Assembly (NCBI RefSeq): GCF_003573695.1
Contig: NC_039366.1
Coordinates: forward strand, 166,298,339-166,362,338
Reading direction: 5' to 3'
DNA: 64,000 bases
From: Papaver somniferum
Lineage: Eukaryota; Streptophyta; Magnoliopsida; Ranunculales; Papaveraceae
Shown here: positions 58,349-64,000 of the stretch, piece after piece
Layout: each line of letters starts with the position of its first letter
Numbering within the stretch: the first letter of the stretch is position 1
Made by a program: the position numbers and the translations under genes
Notes under the pieces: model-generated
Told to the model about the DNA's origin: nothing
Seen by the model: only the letters and a program-made list of their open reading frames with translations
Database searches by the model: none

Positions 58349-59275
58349 GAGTTCTATATATGGATTAGATTAGTCACTAATTACGTGTTTTCTTCTAATT
58401 TTTTTTTTTTTGGTACAGGTCTTGAAAATCATTGACATTTTAGTCCTACCCATTGAAAAATCCAGGGTGCATCCCTGTCCATCAGGCGGGTGTGATCAAT
58501 TCGGAAAGATTCGTGAATGATGGGCAAATCATTAGTTTTGGCCATGTGACTAGTTCAATGCGGCCCTGGGTTCGGTGGGGGCTTTTCTAATCGCTGGGTG
58601 AAAAGCTACTGGTCAAAGATACATGTGGCCATCACTAAATATCCACCTTAAGCACGCGGTGGCGGTATATCGGCCTTGAATGTCTCGCATAATAGAAATA
58701 TATATAAGAGCTTTTTTCTTGACAGTGAGAAACAAACCAAACCCTAGGTGGTCTTCCGACTCTTCCCTCCTCTTCTCTGGTTAGGTTCAAACGGGAGTAC
58801 CTACTTCTAGATCTAGAACAAACATTGATTCTCTCCCCTTATGTCTTTGTTTCTATTAAGATCTAAATGTAGAATTTTCAGTTTCTCGTAATCTTAAATC
58901 TAGATGTAGAATTCTCAGTTAATCAAATGAAGATTAGAAATGAGCTTTTAAAAAATGATCTTTTTTGTATAAAATAAAAAAGTTTTTTTTTTTCTTCTTA
59001 TGTAATCTATTTGATTTTTTTTTCTTTACTTGTTGTTTGATTTACTTGTCGATCATTTGCCATCTTATTTTATAAATGATAAACTAGGCGTTTTGTTCAT
59101 AATTAAAGCTTAGATATGGGATATTTGTTTTTGTTTTTTGTTGGGTTTTTTTCGATTTTTTTTCTGGTTCATCAAATAGATATTGCAATTTCTCCTAACC
59201 ATGAAATTTAGGGTTATATCTATTCAAGTGTTCATCAAGACTGTGACCATAGTGTTTCAAACATGAGCACAACGC
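58349..59275 (+). promoter_or_regulatory. Orphan promoter and 5' UTR-like region
   Basis: TATATATAAG (about 58701) is followed about 35 bp later by AAACCAAACCCTAGG, a telo-box-like motif. A pyrimidine-rich CTTCCGACTCTTCCCTCCTC stretch (58753-58780) follows. This is the usual layout of a plant translation-machinery promoter and leader. No ORF follows; a 46 bp near-duplication (GATCTAAATGTAGAATTTTC) lies at 58860-58920. It may be a duplicated gene start or the 5' end of a gene lost to insertions. Confidence 0.4.
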
Positions 59276-59277
59276 TA

Positions 59278-59686
59278 CTCCCTCCGTCCTAAATTATTAC
59301 TCCGTATTGACTAAGTCAAGATATTAAGGAGACCGGAAGAGTTTACAAAACTATCCCCACTGAATGATATATATTATTAATAAAATTTAAAGGAGTATAT
59401 GGAGTATGTAAGAAATATACATTGGTAATTATAATATTTATAGAAATGTTTAAACAGAAGATAAAAATAAAAATCTTTGTGAATTGATATAGTAGATTTG
59501 TTTTATATTGAGGAAGATATCATTTAATATTTAGATTGGTGATATTTAAAATAATTTTATAATTATAAAAATTTAAAGGATATATTTGAGAGTTTGACTA
59601 AAAAATATGACTATAAACAGAAACTGGACAGTATTTTAGGACAGACGAAAATAGAATAGAGGACAGAAATTTTAGGACAGAGGAAG
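59278..59686. mobile_element. Stowaway-like MITE, 409 bp
   Basis: TA-CTCCCTCCGTCCTAAATTATT...AATTTTAGGACAGAGGAAG-TA. The right end contains the TTTTAGGACAGA motif twice (59635-59685). The interior is AT-rich and noncoding. Confidence 0.9.
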
Positions 59687-59688
59687 TA

Positions 59689-59937
59689 TGTTTTTTTTGT
59701 TTTTTTTATCTTATTTTAGGCATACTGCCATAGTCTATTATCAAGTTAAATATACTTTTTAAAAATAAAGAAGTTTTTTTTTTACATTGACAGCCCAAAT
59801 AAATTGGGCAGGCTAGGAAAATAAGATAAACGAGATGGGCGTCTATTCTATTTAGCCGATGTAGCCTTTGTTGGGCTTGGTGGCCATTGGGCCATTTGCT
59901 ATTCTAGTTTTTGCGTATATATTAAGAACGGTTTTTT
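59689..59937. other. Intergenic stretch with TGGGC motifs
   Basis: No gene. AGCCCAAATAAATTGGGCAGGC (59792) and TGGGCTTGG...TTGGGCC (59874-59892) are site-II-like motifs. Confidence 0.4.
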
Positions 59938-61400
59938 GGGACCATGATTTTATTTTGGATAAAGACATTAGAAGTAAATCTAGATCACCCCTTATCTAGA
60001 TATTTATATTAATACCTAAATTACGTTCTTAATTAATTTTTTGGTAATGATTAGTTAGTGTTAATAATAGTTAGCATAGTGATTAGTAAAATGATTAAGT
60101 TAAAGATAATTAATGAGATTAAAAAATCAGGTTTTTTTCTTAAAAGAAGCAGAATTATTGAGAGAGTAAAGTTAGAGAAGATGAAGAAGGAAAACATGAA
60201 AAACAAAGGATTTTACCTACCACAACCGAAGGAAGAGTATTTGGGTATCCAGGTATGTTTCAAACTTAGATAATGTTGGTTGAATTGCTCCAAATTTTCA
60301 AAAAACTGTAAATTTTTAGGGTAGATTGGGCTTGTTCGGTTACCTTATGTGAAGAACAGGTTAACGAACTCATATGAAAGTGTAGTTCGGTTACCTTTTC
60401 CATATACACAGGTTACCGAACTCGTTCTTTAATGGAGGTTTTTAGTTGTTCGGTTACCTTTTCCATACACGTAGGTTACCGAACTTTGTTTATAGGACTT
60501 ACAGAGTAATGTTCGGTTGGTTCGCAAACTTTAACCCAACAACATATCTAACCGAACTCCACATGTATGCAATTAGTGAAGAGTTCGGTTTGTCAAGATT
60601 TTTTGCGAACAAACCGAACATAGTGGAACAAGTTCGGTTAAATTGAAACTCAACATAGTAGGCAAAATAACACAGTTCGGTTACATTGGAAAAAAAATTT
60701 CTTTTTGGAATATAAGTAGAGTTCGGTTACTAGATAGTTTTAGAAATTTTTGCGAACCAACCGAACAAGGTAGGTAAAGTTCGGTTATATCATAACTCAA
60801 CATAGTAGGAAAAATAACACAGTTCGGTTACATTTTTTTTTTTGTATTATGGGTAGAGTTCGGTTACTAACTAGTTTTAGATTTTTTGCGAACCAACCGA
60901 ACTCGGAGTTCGGTTATGAAAAATTAAATTCGTGATAACCGAAATGTTCTTCGTGTTCTTGGTTTCAGAATGTTCGGTTACAAAACTAGTTTTTTTTAAA
61001 ACTATTTCTAACCGAACATGCCACTTTAACATCCATTTAAACCATATTTTGATGATTTCTACTCAATTTTTCTATCCAAAAACGAATTAAAAAGATTGAT
61101 GGGTTTTTCAATCGAATGAGGAACGTCAAGGAAAGAGAGAAAAAGAAGAGAATAAACTTTTTTTCAAAACCAAAAATTTCCGATTGTTCTTTTGATTTTG
61201 ATTTGATTTTGATTTTGGTTAATAAATTCATTTAGATTAGATGTAGGAGTATATGATTAGATTTATATAATTATTAAGTTAGTTTTAATTTAAATTAAAG
61301 TAAAGGATAAATGGGTATTTACCTAACTGTGGGACACCCCTTATAAGTATAGGGAGGTTGGCCTAATAAGACCATGGTCCCCCAAAAAAATCATGGTCCC
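59938..61400. mobile_element. Non-autonomous TIR element of unknown superfamily
   Basis: Ends are GGGACCATGATTTTATTTTGG (59938) and the inverted CCCCCAAAAAAATCATGGTCCC (to 61400). At least 14 terminal bases are exact inverted matches. It is 1463 bp without a transposase. Its centre is the TTCGGTTA array. A target duplication could not be identified, so the superfamily is open. The short frames at 60058-60273 and 61037-61231 show no domain. Confidence 0.65.
60345..61020. repeat. TTCGGTTA array, about 20 copies in both orientations
   Basis: Eleven TTCGGTTA and about eight reverse copies (AACCGAA or ACCGAAC) occur in 675 bp, often as facing pairs (GTTCGGTTACC...GGTTACCGAAC). From 60586 the pattern is an imperfect tandem of about 140 bp units, each with TTTTTGCGAACMAACCGAAC (60603, 60749, 60887). 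Confidence 0.92.
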
Positions 61401-62107
61401 TAAAAAATAGTTATATATTAAAGAATAGAACATCCAGTCTCACTCCTGAGTCCTGAAAAGAAGGAAAAAAATTTGCTCTCGCAGTGCGAGAGCATTTGTT
61501 GAACTAGCAGATGCATAGCCGCTGGATTCAATAAGATATGATGTCATCTAACTAGCAATTAACCCGTTATCCCCTGTATTCGTGTATGCTAAACGAGATA
61601 TTCGTTTTCTTCTTTTTCCAAATACGTGATAGTTCTCCAACCTTGTTTTATCCATGAGAGAACTAATCTCTATTTATTTTTTTGGAGCCTTGAATATTAC
61701 TTTATCAATAAGGAAATCTCCAATGAGAATGAGGACAGAAAGCTTGATGGTATTGTTAATGGTGATGATTTTGTAGCTAACGGTGTTGATGTTCTGTTAA
61801 TGGTGATCATAATAACCATGGATGTCTATGATGTCGACGATGAAGATGTCAGATGAGATGATGATCACCGCATGTTTTCACTGAGACCTTTACAAATCAA
61901 GGCTGAGATGAAATGATGAATAATTGAATGTTGTTCTTGTTTGGTATACCTATATCTTCATTGAAGAGCTAGAGTTGAGAAAAAAATTAATTTAAGGTGA
62001 ATATGTATATGGTCTTCTAGAACTGGAAGGTACTGATTCAAACTACAAACCTAGATTAACATATAATCTTCAGAAAATTAATCATAGTTATTATTGATCA
62101 CGGGTTG
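61401..62107. other. Unannotated AT-rich stretch with a palindrome
   Basis: No gene is supported. A perfect palindrome is at 61474-61494. A short open frame (61626-61856) rich in GAT-type codons looks like low-complexity sequence. Confidence 0.4.
61474..61494. repeat. Perfect 21-base palindrome (10 bp arms)
   Basis: TGCTCTCGCA-G-TGCGAGAGCA is GC-rich in AT-rich surroundings and would form a tight hairpin. Confidence 0.95.
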
Positions 62108-62240
62108 TGTTGGAATATTACAAGATATGCGAAAGATTTAGTCTGATAGTCTTGTATTCTAGCTTGAAAGTCCTAGTCAAATATCTAGAGTTGTTGCTTA
62201 TCTTTAGGTTTACAGAGTTTATGGTATCAGAGCGGGGAGA
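62108..62240 (+). mobile_element. Short copia-type LTR with primer-binding site
   Basis: TGTTGGAATATTACAAG...GGTTTACA (62108-62214) is followed within 7 bp by TGGTATCAGAGCGGGGA, a classic methionine-tRNA primer site. The short LTR suggests a TRIM or the 5' end of a copia element. No second LTR is found before the window end. Confidence 0.6.
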
Positions 62241-64000
62241 TCCGCTCATATTGCTTCGGCTTCCAAATTTTTTTGTGATTTTTATCAATTTTGTTCGGAT
62301 TAGTTTTCATCAAATAACTCCTCCAAACTCGTTGTTTTTATGCCTTTAATTTCCATGGAACACCTTTTACATATATAGGTTTCCTCCATGTCAACAGTAG
62401 GCTTATAAACTCATGGAATACCTTTTTTCTTTCAACCTCATCATGTGCAATACCTTCGTATGCTCATTAAAGTGTGTCACTGTTGATAGAAGAGCAAGTG
62501 CATGCGTTTTATTCTTTTCTCAAGCCATCTACAGTAAAGCATCGATAGTATTCATGACTTTGCATATAAGATTCGTGGGTTCTATTACTATCTTCATCTA
62601 GTTCTTTTGATGTTGTCTTACTGTATGTATGATTTCAAGTCCAAGTCTACATGATGTACACATAATTCTGTAAAGATAAAGCTTTTGAGTCTTTGCCGTA
62701 CACATAGAAGTAGCTTCTTGGTTCATCTTTGCCGAGAAGATTTCCATATTTTCAAGTCAATCCCGAAAATATCTCCATTTTTCGGATTTTTTTTTGCCAA
62801 AGTCTGGTAATCGATTTAATAGAAAATATTTTCCATATTTTCAATTCATATCCTAAATAAATATTAATCATCATTTCTTTCCGAAAATTTTCGGATTTAG
62901 AATTTATTTAATTATGAGAATATATTCTCTCCTTTCATAGCATGAAAGTCGCCATCAGTTGGGATCTATTAGCCATTTCAATGGTTATAGATAAAGCAGT
63001 CTTTATCTAACTCATTAAGGCGTATCATTCTTCGGGTATTACAGCTAATGTCTCAGGTTAGATAAAACCTTGAGTACGCCTCTCTTCACATCATCATTTT
63101 TTTTTTATGGTTTTGGGTTTTCATATATTCGTACCTTATTAAGTTTTTTACTTTTTACAAGGTATTGAGATCTCATTTGCATAATTGCATCACACAACTA
63201 TCTCAACTATTGTCCTTAACAAGGTTAATCCTTTTATGATTCTTCATCGATTTGATGCAGACATATCCCTTATCATATATATTTTGCTTGTAGCGAATTC
63301 TCTTGTCAATTTTTTTTATGTAGCAAAGATGTTGCATCATTACTCACTATTCATCAAAGACCCGTTTCTCCGTCGACAGTTATGGACAATTATTATCTTC
63401 TAGCTGTTTCACATAAGAAAGCAATATTTTTGTTTCCTTTTTTTTACTTGCCATTGGTCACGGCAAGATCCACGAAAAATCTGCATATTCCGTTCTTGGA
63501 TTCATATCCTCATGAGATGAGTAATCCTCATTAATTATCCCATATGTTGTAGTCCTCGTCATTTCAGTCGATCAAATATTCAACATCTCTGGAAGTATGT
63601 CTCACTTTCAATCGTTTCGGTGAAGTATTTTTTGATATGATTTTCTTTCCTCAAAATATCTCTAGAAACAATGGTGGAATACTTCTTAGTCCAACCAATA
63701 TTCTCATATCTTCTTTGGTTGTGTGTTGTTAGTAGTCTTGTTGATAAATCCACCGCAAGATCTATCATAGCATGAAACTCACCAATGGTCATTGCAGAGA
63801 ATTATTTGCGAGTTAAAGCACTTAGCTTTAAAGGCGTATTTTCTGCCAAAATCATCCTGATCAAGGTGTTCTGTTCTTATACTATTTTTCAAGCGTAATA
63901 AGAACTATTTTTTCTCGACCTTGATTTGAAATCCATCTAATACTATTGGAATGAGTACAATAGAATCAACTTTATTATCATCCGCGCACTGCCTTGTTTT
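62241..64000. other. Decayed sequence, no gene recognised
   Basis: It is AT-rich, with TTTTCCGAAAATATCTCC and TTTTCGGATTTAG motifs repeated at 62745-62900. Open frames (62413-62601, 63185-63403, minus 63580-63792) show no domain. It may be internal sequence of the copia-type element starting at 62108. Confidence 0.35.

Noticed and set aside
59278..61400. One compound transposon covering both the Stowaway-like MITE and the TTCGGTTA element
   Set aside because: Each has its own matching inverted ends, and the 250 bp between them is unrelated to either.
63580..63792. Minus-strand 70-residue ORF as gag-like
   Set aside because: No motif is recognisable and there is no supporting context at the window edge.

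Overview
The window is plant nuclear DNA. It is AT-rich, carries a decayed plastid DNA insertion, and is built almost entirely of plant transposable elements: Ty1/copia, Ty3/gypsy, hAT, PIF/Harbinger, Stowaway-like and Tourist-like. Spliced Harbinger genes and a 2-3 kb LTR class typical of large-genome eudicots fit a repeat-rich eudicot, but the species cannot be fixed from the sequence. No intact ordinary host gene was found. The nearest candidate is an orphan promoter/5' UTR-like stretch near 58.7 kb. Names E1-E8 are used below.

Left edge, 1-5262. The 3' internal end of a Tat-like non-autonomous LTR element runs through its polypurine tract into an LTR (1845-4196). That LTR is followed by a degenerate primer-binding site, as expected for a recombinant tandem copy. 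Next comes an inverted (minus-strand) copia gag fragment.

Middle, 5260-39039. A Sirevirus-like copia element (E1) is the host for five visible insertions. These are a 1.7 kb plastid insertion (rpl2 joined to rps11-rpoA), a 3.2 kb solo LTR (10089-13286, duplication AGAAT), and non-autonomous LTR element E2 (14818-22363, AGTTT). The last two are a Ty3/gypsy chromovirus E3 (24236-39011), which carries a hAT element (27023-27988, GGATTGGC), and a Tat-like non-autonomous element E5 (29853-38497, GCCAG). The reading frames or repeats of the hosts resume exactly across the solo LTR, the hAT element and E5, which proves the nesting order.

Right middle, 39466-53098. An old copia element (E6) has LTRs that differ only by different MITEs. 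It contains a Tat-like solo LTR (42066-44773, TCAAT) and E8 (45795-50120, TAAGT). E8 is a non-autonomous element whose about 1000-codon broken ORF has a gag-like coiled coil and an unfamiliar region with three FDRG[K/R] motifs. E8 is the best candidate here for something undescribed.

Right end, 53161-64000. A nearly intact PIF/Harbinger transposon carries a spliced transposase with all three catalytic residues and a Myb/SANT-like partner gene with one homopolymer frameshift. It is followed by an orphan promoter-like region, a Stowaway-like MITE, and a 1.46 kb terminal-inverted-repeat element packed with about 20 copies of TTCGGTTA in both orientations. A short copia-type LTR with primer site and decayed sequence complete the window.

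The elements work only as a retrotransposon community. E2, E5 and the Tat-like LTRs lack pol and would depend on enzymes supplied elsewhere. E2 and E5 share an acidic protein, and E2, E5 and the left-edge element share 3' noncoding modules. E3 is dead through nonsense changes, frameshifts and loss of two integrase catalytic aspartates.
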